The notes: generated from the sequence alone by a model not told the origin. A stretch of 64,000 nt of DNA from Trema orientale (GCA_002914845.1 JXTC01000248.1:140761-204760), one strand, 5' to 3'. Positions 1-11,989 are shown, counted from the stretch's first letter. Program-made: numbers and translations.

Positions 1-964
1 TATGCCATCCTGGTATTGGATAATTATTGTGGATGATGATGATGCTTGGACTTATATTTGATTTTACGTTTTCTAATTATTATTCAGTCTATGTTTAATG
101 GTGTATACGAACTGTGGGAGAGGTTCACGGGATGAAATTCTAAATATTTTATTTTAATGGACTGTTTACAAAACCAAAGCTTTTTAGATATTTTTCAAAT
201 AAATTAAGGAATTTCCCATCTTTGTGAAATTGCCTTTCTGCCACTGGCCCGGGTTTTGGGTTGTGACAATTTACGTGAGTTATAGTTAAGTCTGTGTTTC
301 TTGTGATGAATTATCAAGAAGTAGAAATCAACCCTTCATAGTAATTAATAGCGCATATTCGAATGTATAGCCATTATTTCCCTTAATTCTCTACTCTCAT
401 TTATTTTTTACTGTTTGTTTCTCATTTCATTTGTTCTTTATTTAACTTGTAATATTGCATCTCTTCATAAAAGTTTATGTTGGGCTTCCTTACCTCAATG
501 TATCATGTCTGTTGTTTGCCGTCTTATACGTACTTGTATACCGAAGCCATAACAATTGCACATTTGTACACATCTTGTCTGGTGTCAGCTAATCATTATT
601 CAAAAAGGAAGATTTTTAATACGTTATTTGGTGTGGAACTGTACGTTTTCTCGAGGTGTTATTAAATCCATTAAACTAGGGTCATGGGACTGTCGAGCAA
701 ATTGTTCTCATTAGCTTGTGACAAAAATGTAACATCAAAAATTGCCATCTTAAGGAAGAACGAAGAATCCAAAGCACTTGAGGATTGGTTTAGCTTTGGA
801 AACGTCTAACTTTTAAACATTGGAAACATCTAACAGGTTGTCTCAGCTATGTATAATCACTTTCTTCTTCGCGTGAATGATGATAACGGTGCCTGAAAAC
901 TGTGAGAGCTAGCTTTGAATTTGCAGCCAGAAGTTCTAAAACAATTTTCTGACTTATCCCAGCT
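1..964. other. upstream region of the ARM-repeat gene
   Basis: No convincing coding sequence is visible here. The longest open frame (about 62 codons near 477-665) has no recognisable motif. A TTTGCAG sequence at about 920-926, some 40 bases before the ATG at 965, could be the acceptor of an intron in the 5' untranslated region. The rest is AT-rich and probably promoter and leader. Confidence 0.4.
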
Positions 965-1903
965 ATGTCGACTGTTGTCCCTGAGAAGATTACACTGTGT
1001 CTCTCCGAAGCTCAATCTGAATCCCATGAAACCCAGGAAAGGGCTCTCCGGACTCTAGCTTCCATCACCAAGGTCAGTCCTCAAAACAGGAGCTTGCTGG
1101 CTCAATCAGAAGGCGCGATCCCCGCCTTCCTCACCCTCTCCAAGTCTTCCTCCTCCATCATCCAGGTCCTCTCCTTGGCCATTCTCTTCAACCTCTCCTT
1201 AAACCCTGACCTGAAGAAGTCTCTCGCTGACATGGAAACCATATCCCACCTCAATTCCATGATTGCTTCCCCGAAAACATCCCCGGAGTCCGGCAGGCTA
1301 GCCTCCTCCTTGGTTTGCAGCTTGGCGATGCTCGACAAGAACAAGGCCAAGTTCGGGGTCGCAGGCACGATCCAGTTGCTCATTGAAGCGATTTCGAGGC
1401 CGGACTACCGCGGCCTGGCAACTCATCACCTCCTCAGCTCTCTCGCTGAGCTTGTGCAGTTCCACGGGAACTCTACTCTAGCCGTCCGATCAGGAGCCAT
1501 CCCTGCCCTTATTCAAGTAGTTGAGAGCACGGACGGTGAGGATCTCGCAGGAACTTCTTTAGCGGTGCTTTGTCTCCTAGCGAGGTTCGATGAGGGATTG
1601 AATGGTCTTAGAAAAACTGAAGGGATAGTGAGCCGAATGGTGAATGTGTTGAAAGGGAGGTGCATGTTGAGTAAGGAAGGAGCGGCGGAGATCCTTATTC
1701 GGTTGTTTGATGAGAGCGAGGGCTGTGTTCGAGACGCCATGAGGCTGCCGGAGTTTTCGACGGTGCTGGCGGATCTTTCCGTCAGAGGATCGGCCAGAGC
1801 TCGGGAGAAGGCTTCTTTGCTGATGAAGAAGATGATGGAGGCAGACTTGGATTCTTATGTGGATGGAAGCACAGTGCTCTTTCCCGCGTTAATTGAGTTT
1901 TGA
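965..1903 (+). CDS. ARM-repeat protein (plant U-box/ARM-like, lacking a U-box)
   Basis: Intact single-exon frame of 312 residues. From about residue 10 it is a succession of short amphipathic helices typical of armadillo repeats, with hallmarks such as the stretch around residues 36-56 (RSLLAQSEGAIPAFLTL), ILFNLSLNPDLKKSL near 73-87 and AVRSGAIPALIQVVES near 172-187. This fits the ARM domains of plant U-box E3 ligases and the small ARM-only proteins related to them. No U-box is present: there is no cysteine/proline-rich 70-residue module at the N-terminus. The family is generally thought to act in protein-protein interaction; the partner cannot be read from the sequence. The ATG at 965 is the first in frame and gives a length normal for ARM-only proteins. 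GC content is clearly higher than in the flanks, as expected for coding DNA. Specific function unknown. Confidence 0.88.
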   Translation: MSTVVPEKITLCLSEAQSESHETQERALRTLASITKVSPQNRSLLAQSEGAIPAFLTLSKSSSSIIQVLSLAILFNLSLNPDLKKSLADMETISHLNSMIASPKTSPESGRLASSLVCSLAMLDKNKAKFGVAGTIQLLIEAISRPDYRGLATHHLLSSLAELVQFHGNSTLAVRSGAIPALIQVVESTDGEDLAGTSLAVLCLLARFDEGLNGLRKTEGIVSRMVNVLKGRCMLSKEGAAEILIRLFDESEGCVRDAMRLPEFSTVLADLSVRGSARAREKASLLMKKMMEADLDSYVDGSTVLFPALIEF

Positions 1904-3056
1904 GTTTATGGTATGATGCGTTAATACCTGTTTTTAATCGATTAATTATGTATCATTTTTCTTCCTACCATTGGTGTTAAAATCTCGCAGCACTATTAAT
2001 TTTGGCTTTGGAGACAATTATTTGTAGTTTTGACGTCCCAAATTAAGTGTATTCTTATTGTTTGTTATTTGTTAATCTCTCTTGAGTAATTGAGGTGAGA
2101 AGGAAATGAGAACATCACAATGAGGTCTATCTTACCAAAAAAGATAATAGTTTTTCTTTTTGATAATGTTTGTTGAACCGAAAAAAAAAATTAAAAAAAA
2201 ATGATGGGATAAAAGGAAAAAAAAACGTGGGGAGGTTTATACTTTAGTTACCTCCCCACTCTCCCGTTTTCTCTTTTTTCTTTAAAAAAGAATTAAATTC
2301 TACTATCCAATTATCTATGAGATAACTCCACATTCAAGAAAAATGCGTAAAAGTAGTGAGAAAATAAAATAAAATAAAATCTCTTTAAAAGTGTCTATAA
2401 ATAAGGACACACAAAATTCAGTAAAGGATATTAGCGGTTAGAAAAGAGGTACGATTAAGAAAAGAAGAAGAAAAAATGGGGGAGGGGGCGGGGCGTGGGA
2501 GAAGGGAGAAGAAGATCAAGTTCTGGAAAAAAGGGCACTTCATTCCATCTATAGAATAAGTAGTGTGGGGTTCTTCCTACAATTCCTTTCTTGAAACCTT
2601 CTTAGATTTCGTCTTAGTTTTTACTATGATCTAGGTACGACAGAGCCGTCGAGGTTTTATGACCTAGGCCACCGATAATGATCTAGTTCTAATCAAGGCG
2701 AAATCAGACTTGTTCTTCCACATTTTGATAACAAAAATAATTCTTTTTAGTTTCACTACAACCTAGACTATACCACCGAGGTTAAATGTGAGGATCAAAG
2801 CTAAAGGGCCATTATGCTTCCAAAATTCTCCTGGAATTCTAAATCCAAGACACAGATACTAAAGGAACTAAAATAGACATATTTATATATTTGAATTATA
2901 AATGTTTGACATAGGGCAATTAAAAGAAATATAAAAAGAATTCACTGAACTAAATTTCTATTCAGCCGTATTGTTAAAAGAATTATTTCTTCAAATATAT
3001 TTATATATCTTTTGCGGTTGTGAAATTATCCAGTCAATTCGGATATTTGAAATATA
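1904..3056. other. intergenic, no gene seen
   Basis: AT-rich DNA with poly(A) runs. The only structure noted is a small GGGGAGGT/ACCTCCCC hairpin at 2229-2257. The 3' untranslated region and terminator of the ARM gene should lie in the first few hundred bases, but no clear poly(A) signal could be fixed. Confidence 0.4.
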
Positions 3057-4380
3057 GGGAAATCCTACAATAGGAAAATAACAAACTTCCCTAAGGTTAG
3101 GGAAGATAATAAGTGGATGGAATTTAGCACTTGTTAAAAAAACTACTTACAAAAACTAATGTTTTTAGCTTTTTTTTTTTTTTTTTTGGAATGATTTTTA
3201 GCTCTGTTGCTAATGCTTTTTAAAAAAAAAAAAAAATCGCTTACTTACTCACCCTTTTATGCATTTTTTTTTAAGGAGTTGTTGCATGTAAACTGATTAA
3301 AAATGAAAAATAAGAAAAAGTAAAGAACCCCTATTATTATTAACTCAGTACACCGTGCACGTTTTTTGTTTTGTATTGTTTTTTATAAAAAAAATATTGC
3401 GTGTAAATTGATATAGGTCACATTAGGGAAAAAAAAGAAAAATAATGGAAAAAAGAATTTATGTGTTTAAGTTGATTTAGCTCATCTTTAAAAGAAAAGA
3501 AATCTTATTTGGTATTCTCCTATCTATTATGTCATTGCATTTGTTTATTTTCTTCTTCAATTAAACCCTAAAAGAAAACCTACATCTTTTTTTACCATTA
3601 ATTTAATACCATTTTTCACTCAAGTAACTCATTTATATACAACTTATTTACCATAATTTTTTTTCCATTTTGACTTTCAATTATTTTTTGAAATATCAAT
3701 TTGTTCTAAGAAATATGTCAAAATTAACATTTTATCCGTTAGTTAAAATTTCATAATTCCATCCATATTGACATGTTTTGTCATTGTTTGTTAATAATAT
3801 CTATACCCATGCCTATTATTTCATAAGAGCCGCATGTGTGTTTAAATGGGAAAATTAGATGCAAGTTTTCTCTTAGGATTTCATTAAAGAAGAAAATGAA
3901 CAAATAACATATTAAGATAGAAAGAAGAATAATTAGATAAGATTTTTTTTTAAGTGGGCCAAATCAACGCATAAATCCTTCTCTCTCTCTCTCATTAATG
4001 TGACCTTTATCAAATTAAACGCAACAATTCTTCTTTTCTCTCTCTCTCTCTCATTAATGTGACCTTTATCAAATTAAACGCAACAATTCTTCTTTAAAAA
4101 AAATGAACAAAACAAAAAATAATACAAAAAAACTTACACGGTGTGAAAGAGCATATTGGCTTAATAAGAGAGATTTTTTCATTTTTTTTTATAATCAGTT
4201 TATACTCAACAACGCCTCTTTGAAAAAAAAAGAAACAAAACAAAACAAAACAAAAAAATACAGGGCGTAAAAGGGTGAGTAAATAGAAGTGGTTTTTTGA
4301 ACAAGTGGCTAAATTCCATCCACTTATTATCTTTCCCTAACCTTATGGAAGTTTTTTATTTCTCTATTGTAAAATTCCTC
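3057..4380. mobile_element. non-autonomous Mutator-like element with long inverted repeats
   Basis: The sequence from 3057 inward (GGGAAATCCTACAATAGG, then a block around 3090-3135 containing AAGTGGATGGAATTTAGC) reappears as its reverse complement at about 4300-4380. Similarity continues inward for roughly 200-300 bases: ACTCACCCTTTTA at 3247 pairs with the reverse strand near 4267, and GTTGTTG..TAAACTGATTA at 3280 pairs near 4195. Flanking 9-mers TGAAATATA and TAAAACATA match at 7 of 9 positions, a degraded target duplication of the length typical of Mutator-like elements. No transposase is encoded. Inside, a 59-bp unit starting with a CT tract is tandemly duplicated at about 3978-4095. Confidence 0.7.
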
Positions 4381-5160
4381 TAAAACATATATATGCAAAT
4401 GAGTAAAAGAACTATGATTATCGCAAACCAAACAAAAACACACACAATATTCACCTTCTTTCATGTACATGTCATGGGACATGTGCATGTAACAAGTGCC
4501 TTAGTACATACATTCTCCTCAACTAGAGGATTTTTCTGGACAGCCTAGCCTCTCTTTGGTTGGCTTTCTAATAATCAATCCATTCTTCACAAGCTTCCTA
4601 ACATTTTTCCCGGCAAATGGTTGCCAAAACGTTACACTTCATAGTCTCTTAGATCGAAACAGCAATATAGGTAAGGCTTCAAAAGTTAAGAATAAAAAAG
4701 AGTCAATTGCTAAATACTTGTGGCAAAAATAAAATATCTCAACTAAATTGCCTCTATAATCAATCAAGGTTAAGGCCTCAAAACTCTCTAACTTGACCAA
4801 TTCGAGCATATAATACTAGAATAGCAATGAATATCTCAATTTAACAAATATTTAGGAAGGTAATTATTTTTATGAATTACCAATGTTTTCTACTCACTAA
4901 AAACCCAAATACAGTCTCAAAAAATATAGTAATCATAGAATAAAAATGTAAATGGCAATAGATACATATAAGCATATTATATAAATAAAGCTTTAAAATG
5001 TAAAGTTCATATTAATTTTATTACTGATCTAATCTAAGACCCACATAGAAAACACACTTTTCTCCCTTAATAACATTCACTAGAGTATATCAAAACTAGA
5101 TAAAATTAAAAAAAGCAAGACACGCAACAAGGTAATTAGCGTTGGAAATAGAAAATGAAC
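4381..5160. other. intergenic, no gene seen
   Basis: AT-rich sequence without a coding-like frame, repeat or RNA motif that I can support. Confidence 0.4.
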
Positions 5161-5770
5161 AAAGATAAAAGAACTGCTCACTAGAGTTTGCCTAGGTTCC
5201 TCTTCCAATCTCGGCCACAAGGCCCATAACCTACTTCTTCGACCACAGACCCAGACACCAACAAGACCAAAACGCTATACAAACCAGTCCTCCTCCTCCA
5301 TAAAATCACTCTCGCTCTTATTCTCTCCATCTTTTCCTCCAATCCGAATCCTTTAAGTCCCTCCTCTTCGTCTCTCTCTCTTTGTCTTAGGCCTTTTTGC
5401 TCCCACTACTCTCACCGGTGGTGACATTAGCATCAGTCAAGACTCGATTCTCGATCCCCCAGACGATTCGTCCCAATCCGATGAGGAAACCAAGAAGCAG
5501 GTTTCCCAAAAGAGGTCAAAACCTCGCAGATCTGGGGAAAAGTGGTTGGTTTGGTACTGGTAGTCGAAAGCGTTAATGGGTCTATGAGGGAAGGGAAGAA
5601 GAACGATGAGGCAGGTTTGATTTTGCTTAATTTCTCTCTCTCTGACAATTGATTCCCTAAGGGTATTTTAGACTTTTTATTGTTTGGAGAGTATTAGAAA
5701 TGTCATTTTGAAAAAGTGAACTAAAAAAATCAATTTGGCACAAATCTAAACTATTCAGATCAATTTTCCC
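5161..5770 (+). mobile_element. gene-like fragment ending in a Mutator-type terminus
   Basis: The stretch 5180-5620 is less AT-rich than its surroundings. It has a CT-rich leader-like segment at 5280-5390 and a coding-like frame at about 5399-5520, reading an acidic run (DSILDPPDDSSQSDEE) and then basic residues. No start codon or further exon follows. Downstream, 5650-5770 reads in reverse as GGGAAAATTGATCTGAATAG.., close to the reverse-strand terminus of the element ending at 8621 (GGGAAATTGACGTGGATAG..); both continue with TTTTTTAGTTCACTTTTTC. A matching left end was not found. A host gene fragment carried by a Mutator-like element is the simplest reading, but this is inference. Confidence 0.4.
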
Positions 5771-5873
5771 TTTTAGAATCTAAAGCTCTCGGAACGATTG
5801 AGAGGACAGCACATACCCATTTGCTTGCTGTGCTGTGACTTTTCTCTAATGTGTATATATATATATATATATA

Positions 5874-6084
5874 GGTTGCCAATCCAGTAGGTATTTTTTT
5901 TTAGCCGTTGGATCATCATCTAATGGTGATCCAACGGCTATAATAAAGTGCATAAAAAGACGTGCATTATTAATGTTATTTCTCTCTCTTATTTTTTAAT
6001 AAAAAAAATGTGCAAAAAAAAATTTCATTAGCCAAAATGATACTTAGGTTTAAAAAAAAAAAAAACCCTACTGGATTGGTGCCC
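5874..6084 (+). mobile_element. hairpin MITE, Mutator-like, copy 1
   Basis: It begins GGTTGCCAATCCAGTAGG and ends with the reverse complement of GGGCACCAATCCAGTAGG. Inside is a perfect 13-bp hairpin, AGCCGTTGGATCA/TGATCCAACGGCT. Both flanks read ATATATATA, a possible 9-bp duplication, although this lies in a TA microsatellite. It is 211 bp with no coding capacity. The same family occurs at 6240, 23872 and 42787. Confidence 0.85.
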
Positions 6085-6239
6085 ATATATATATATAACA
6101 AAGTCCTTTTTCACATTTCCACAAGTCCACGTTACTTGATGAAACATGCCTTTTTACTTGTGTATATGTTTTTTTCCAATTTAATTTATCCAAATATGGA
6201 TAATCCTACAACCAAATAAATATAATACATATATAAATA

Positions 6240-6475
6240 GGTTCCCAATCCAATATGTATTTTTTTTTACCTATCCATAAGTATTTCTTTTTTTAGCCAT
6301 TAGATCATTATTCAATGGCTATCATAATTTGGGTAGTTGAAAAAAAAATAAAAATTCATTATTTAATACTTTTCTCTCTCTATTTTTTACATAAAAAGAC
6401 GTGCATAATCAATTTTAATTGGGCAAAATAATATTTATAGATAGGTAAAAAAAAATACATAATAGATTGGTGCCC
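6240..6475 (+). mobile_element. hairpin MITE, copy 2 (diverged)
   Basis: The termini GGTTCCCAATCCAATATG and, at the right end, the reverse of GGGCACCAATCTATTATG match the other copies with several substitutions. The internal hairpin has decayed (AGCCATTAGATCATTATT..AATGGCT). The flanking 9-mers ATATAAATA and AAATAAATA match at 8 of 9 positions. It appears to be the oldest of the four copies. Confidence 0.8.
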
Positions 6476-6835
6476 AAATAAATATATATATATATATATA
6501 GTGTACTTATCAACTCCATTTACGGGCAGAAACATTTGTTTGAATCTTAGGTCTAGTAAGAGTCAATGGGATTTAATTTGATAGAATCCCAAATTTTAAA
6601 GAGTTTAATTTTAACTCTTATTATTCAAACATGCATATATTTGAAAGTCTCTCTGCACAATTGTGTTAAAAGAGATTGGATTGCTGGACTTGTACTCAGA
6701 GAGTTGTTGGGCCATGCTGATAAGCCTCATGATAACATCTTTGAGCCTGAAGTCTCATATCTCTTTTGTAGGCATCCGTTAACTTTGTTCTTCATTGTGG
6801 AAATTAGATATTATACAGTATTTTTGAAAAAAAAT
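6476..6835. other. intergenic, no gene seen
   Basis: AT-rich DNA. An open frame of about 116 codons starting at 6566 has no recognisable motif and runs into the inverted-repeat element downstream, so I do not call it a gene. Confidence 0.35.
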
Positions 6836-7162
6836 TTGAAAAATACGGTGATTTCCGTTTTTCCGTTTTTTTTAAGGTGTGGTACGGTTTTTATTAGAAA
6901 AATATCATTTTTTTAAAAATATTTAGAAATTTTTAAAATAGTAACTAGTTTCTGGTAACCAATTTCCAGAAACTGATAACTAGTAATCAACGGTATTTAT
7001 AACTGGTATATAACTGGTAACCAATAACCAATTTCCAGAAACCGGTAACTAGTAATTATTCTAAGAATGGTACTTTTCTAAATATTTTTTAAAAAGTGAT
7101 ATTTTTCTAATAAAAACCGTACGAAAATTTAAAAAAAAAAGTGTGAGTTCCGTATTTTTATA
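6836..7162. mobile_element. foldback/MITE-like inverted repeat
   Basis: The core arm TACGGTTTTTATTAGAAA at about 6882 returns in reverse complement at about 7107-7124, and the matches extend over about 55 bases on each side, including AAAAATATCA and AAATATTTAGAAA. The loop holds short direct repeats built on GGTAACCAATTTCCAGAAAC and GGTAACTAGTAAT. No target duplication was fixed, so the superfamily is unknown. Confidence 0.65.
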
Positions 7163-7218
7163 ATTCATTTTTATTTTTGCAGGTAAAAATGTTAGAAACC
7201 CTTCTTTATTTGTATATA

Positions 7219-8621
7219 GGGAAATTGACTTGGGTAGTACTAGTTTGGCTGACTTTTTTAGTGGTTTTTTTTTTCAAATTAACACTTTTTCAAATTGATA
7301 TTTCTGTAGTGTCATAAATTATATAACAAAAGATTACAAAATTTATGACTATAAAATTATGACTTTTTTATGATTTAATCAATAATCACAAATTGTGCGA
7401 CGAAAATATTACAAAACACTAAAATACTACTAAAAAATTATTTTTCAAAATAATCCTAAAAAAGTCATTTTAGTCAAAATTACTACTATTTATGTTAATT
7501 TCCCTTGCATTTATGCACCGAGTAAGAGTCAGGTACACGTAAAGTGATCATTTGGTAGAGACCCAAATTCAGTCCCACTCGAGCTGTAATGACATTGATG
7601 TAATGTTGTATATTTTTGAAATGATTTTAGATTAAATTTGTGACTAATAGATTTTAGAACTGATTTTTGTGTGTGTTGTGTGTAATGGATTTATTTGTGA
7701 CAATGGCAGGTTTTTGTGTATTGGATCATCACAAATTGTGTGACTTGAAATTATAGATCATGTGAATAATGATATAAAAAGTTTAAATTCCCGAACTGTC
7801 GCAAATTTTATGACTGTCAATAATTATATGATAACTATTAATAAATACAATGGTATTGAATAATATTTCGTGGAACATTAATTGTGTGACTAATTGTATG
7901 TGACTAAACAAATCAAGATGAATAAAGTAGTAGATTCTCTATCTAAACTGTCTGTTACAAACGTGTGACTCTTAGTTACACTAAAATATAAGCTGTCTTA
8001 ATTATTCATAACAATGTAAAACAAATTGTGACCACCAATCACATATTGTGACTACCAGTTTTAAAATTGTGAGTAATATAATAATTTAAAATATACCTGA
8101 AAAATGCGTCATAAAAGTTGTGACCATCAGTCATAAAATTATGACTTCAAAGTAAAAAATCAGTCACAAATAATGTCTAACAGTAACAAAAACTTACAAT
8201 CTTCGTAACGATGTAAAATAAATTATAACCACTAATCACAATATTGTGACTACCAATTTCAAAATTGTGAGTAATATAATAATTTAAAATATACATAGAA
8301 AAGGCTTCATAAAAGTTGTGACTATCAGTCATAAAATTATGACTTCAAAGCGAAAAATTAGTCACAAATTGTGCCTACCAGTAATAAAAATTCATAATCT
8401 TCGTAACAATTTAAAACAAACTGTTCAAAAAAAATCAGTCACAAATTGTGACTACTAGTAACAAAGCGAAAAATGACAGAAGAGCAATTTCGGAATGACT
8501 ATTTTTTCTCTCTCTAAAAGTAACTAAAAAAGTCATTATTTTGAACTACAAAAGTCATTATGAAAAAGTGAACTAAAAAAGTCCATTTGCCTCAAATATG
8601 AACTATCCACGTCAATTTCCC
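7219..8621. mobile_element. Mutator-like element with internal 196-bp tandem repeats
   Basis: The left end GGGAAATTGACTTGGGTAG and the reverse of the right end GGGAAATTGACGTGGATAG match closely, and both continue with ACTTTTTTAGT. The interior has at least two, perhaps three, tandem units of about 196 bp starting near 8011, 8207 and 8404. They share blocks such as AATTGTGAGTAATATAATAA and CAGTCATAAAATTATGACTT and are rich in the palindrome CACAATTTGTG-like motif. Flanking 9-mers match only at 6 of 9 positions. There is no coding capacity. Confidence 0.75.
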
Positions 8622-9250
8622 TTCTAAAAGCTCAGAAATTGGACCCGAAAACAAATACAAATGAGATGAAGTCCAAAGGAAGACATCAAATCCCAAGGTC
8701 CAATGCCAACGGGGGTTAACTTGGCAAATGCCACTTTTATTAACAAATTAATGAAACATAACAGCTTCACTAAAACATGCCACTTTTTCATAGACAAAAG
8801 ACAATGCCATCATTAAATGCACTCAAATCTGATTTGAACATTTTCAATCTATATTAATGGAGATTCAAAGCTTGGTAGAGACGTGATAATCGTCGGCGAG
8901 TTTGCACCCATTGTCGTGGAGTTGAGCTGGAGAGTTTGTGCCGATGATGGTGGCAGTGGTGGTACTGAAGGTCTAGCGGAAAGTGCTAGTCGGAGTTGAG
9001 GAAGAGAGTTGAGCAATGGTGGAGAGAAGAGAGAGGAGGAAAAATTGGATCTGGAAGAGAGAGGAAAGGTAGAAGAAATGAATATGGACTTGAAAGTGGC
9101 ATTGTACATTTGGAGATTGAGGGGGAAAATAAAAAATATAAGGGCAAAATAGACCTTTTGGATGTAAAAGTGGTATTATAAAAGACTAGGTGGCAGGCTT
9201 CTTTTAATCGCCCTCAAAAAGTGGCTTCAGCCTAATTTGGTCTGCCAAAG
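8622..9250. other. possible second gene-fragment-carrying element
   Basis: The segment 8870-9080 is GC-richer than its flanks and has open frames on both strands without known motifs. Near the ends, TTGGCAAATGCCACTTTT (about 8722) and the reverse of the 9212-9240 region (TAGGCTGAAGCCACTTTT) are partly alike, suggesting inverted ends. The evidence is weak; it may simply be diverged intergenic DNA. Confidence 0.25.
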
Positions 9251-11013
9251 GCTGCTCTGAATCCAAGCCCAAAATGTGACTAGCCCACAACTTCTCTTTG
9301 AGTGCTCACTTGGACCACTATAGAAACCAAATGGACCAAAGCCTCCCTTTCTTCCAGAATCCAAAGAGAAATTTACGCCTAAACTTATTTTCATCAAGAC
9401 CCAAGTAACATTGATGAGATGATTTAAGCTTTATATTCTTTTCTTTACTTGTTCAATTACGTGGCCAAATAATAAGAAAGAATATGAACTTATCTCTTTC
9501 ACGTATAAGACCATGATTCTGTGAGGAGAATGAATTTTTGTTTTGGGGTGAGATCATATAAAGCATTGAGTCTTGATCTCAAAACACGAAAGTTAAAATA
9601 GAAACAACCCAAAATAAAAATAATTGGAAATTCAAGCAAAAAGAAATTTCCCAATTTTTTTTTTTTGATAAAAGAAATTTCCCAATTTAAATGTGACAAA
9701 AATATGAAAATGGCTAAAACTCAAATTCCTCATTAGTTTGTAAATTTCAAGTAAGAAAGTTTCTCTTAAATTTCTTGGATGGAATTTTAAATCATTAGAA
9801 TTCAAATCTCAATTTATATAGACACAAAGTCTCAAAGTACGTTTGAATTCTATTTCACAATTCTACCAAAAATAGAATTACAATTCAAAATTCCTTCGAA
9901 TTTATAAATTATGTTGACTTGATTTCTCCAAAGGATACTTATGCAACTTGGTATTAAAAGCTAAGTACAGTCACAAATTTCAAAGTAAATTGAACTTTTC
10001 TAAAATTTCAAAAAAGTCATTCACCTCCAACTCTATACACAACTCCTAGAATTTCAACAAAGGTTATTTACCTAGGAACTCGCCAACATCTAAAATTCTC
10101 TCAATTCTGCGACATGGTCATTTACCGAAATTTCATACATTCTTAAAAAATTATTATAAATTATTATACATGGTCATTCATCGGAATTTTCCAATTTTCA
10201 ATTCAAAACTCTTAGAATTACAAATGTCTTAATCCTTTTATAGGGGTATGTAGGCAACTCAATTAAATAAGTTAAGCGCAGCCACAATCTAAAATCCAAC
10301 CAAATTTCCCCCAGATTAGATAAGTGAATTGCCGTCGTTATAAATGGAATTAAAAAATGTTCATTTCTACCAAGAGTGTAATTAAAAGATTATTCTTATA
10401 ATCTTGAATACATCGAATTAAATTAATAAACGTTTATGCTTTAAATTTGGCATGCCTGAAATTATATTGGGTTATTTCCAAATTTTTGTACTCAACAATA
10501 TTAATTATTGCAAAAGTATAAGAGGATTTCGACTAATTTTTCTTGTAATTAAAAGAAATCAAATAAATATCCAAACGAAAGTAATTTATTAAAGGCGACA
10601 TATGGATTTGATAAAGAAAGTGGCTATGCGCCCAAAAGCGTCCCAAAGTCGTTTTATTTACCCGTTGTGAGAAAAAAAGGGATACATTTATGTTAGATTG
10701 ACACTCTATTACATATACTTCACAAGATTCCACTGACTACATAAATGAATAATCTCGCTATGAATTCAAAAATAAAATAAAATGAATAATTGAAAAGTGG
10801 TTCAACCGGTCTACACTTTGATTTCGACTGAGGTGATTAGAGAAATACAATAACAAATGCAATCAATCTTTTCAATCCCATAGTAAAGAGAAAGAAAGAA
10901 GAAGATAACAACAAGGTATATAATGACATCTCGGCTGTGGGGATTGGAGATTTTTCCTTTTAAACTCTTACGGAGACTGTATCTTTCATACATGAAAATG
11001 TCTGTTATAAAGA
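9251..11013. other. intergenic, no gene seen
   Basis: AT-rich DNA with no coding-like frame. The only structure noted is a 19-bp direct repeat around a T tract at 9639-9688, described separately. Confidence 0.4.
9639..9688 (-). repeat. poly(A)-only insertion with 19-bp direct repeats
   Basis: The 19-mer AAAAGAAATTTCCCAATTT occurs at 9639-9657 and again at 9670-9688. Only 12 bases separate them: T9 followed by GAT, that is ATCAAAAAAAAA on the reverse strand. The arrangement is that of a target-primed retroposition that delivered little more than its tail. Confidence 0.6.
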
Positions 11014-11021
11014 AATGGTTA

Positions 11022-11886
11022 CTGTGATGGAGCTAGAAATCTTTTTTTGGGGAGGCAAAAATATAAATCAAAATTTTAGCTTGTTTAAATAATGATACAA
11101 TAAAAGTCAATTTGCTTACATATTTTTCAAGTTTAATCTCAAATATCTAGATTATATTCTAAAATTATTTTTCCTAATTTCGTATTTGTAGTAAGATATG
11201 TAAAAGTGTACAAAGGTGATTCTCATACTATTTGATATTATATTATCATTATTTTCTCATGTATAGAATAAAAAGTTCAATTTTTATTTAAAATACTTTC
11301 TAAATTAGAAATAAAAATCTCATATATTTTATAAAATCTACGATCCAGGAGAAGAAAACAAAAATAATGTAAGATGTACAAATATGTTGCTTTTTACATA
11401 ATACATATATATTACAAGTAAAACATCAAAACTAAATATACAGGTTAACTGAAAATCTTTTTAATATACAAATATAAAATTATAGAAAAATTTACCAATA
11501 AATATGTCTATAAATACATACAAATCTCTCATGTATCTATTACCTAACATAATATAACAATCGCTAGTTGTTTAAACTAATAAATTTAAAGAAATGAATA
11601 AGTTGTTGATAAAAGCTAGAGAGAAAAAAATAGTGGTAAAAAGAGATGAAGATAAGCCATTAGAAATTCTAAATTAAAGAGATTAATGATATTAAGTATT
11701 AGAGAAATAACTAAACTAATTTTAAACAGAATTAAAAGTAAAAAATTTAAATTTAATAAGAAAAATTAAGAACTAATTGATTTAATATGTAAATGTATAC
11801 TATATATATAATTGTAAGGATTTTTCTTTTTCAAAAAATCCAAGGGGGCATTTTGCCCCCATTGCCTTAACGTGGCTCCACCACTG
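11022..11886. mobile_element. non-autonomous hAT-like element
   Basis: The left end reads CTGTGATGGAGC and the reverse of the right end CAGTGGTGGAGC, a form common at plant hAT termini. The flanking 8-mers are AATGGTTA (11014-11021) and AATAGGTA (11887-11894), matching at 6 of 8 positions; 8 bp is the hAT target length. The 865-bp body is AT-rich and non-coding. Confidence 0.6.
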
Positions 11887-11989
11887 AATAGGTACACGGA
11901 TTTGTATATATACAACTATACATATACTGGATTTATGCTATAGGGTACCAAAACCGCATAAGGTTTCAATTTTATAATTAATACACTGG

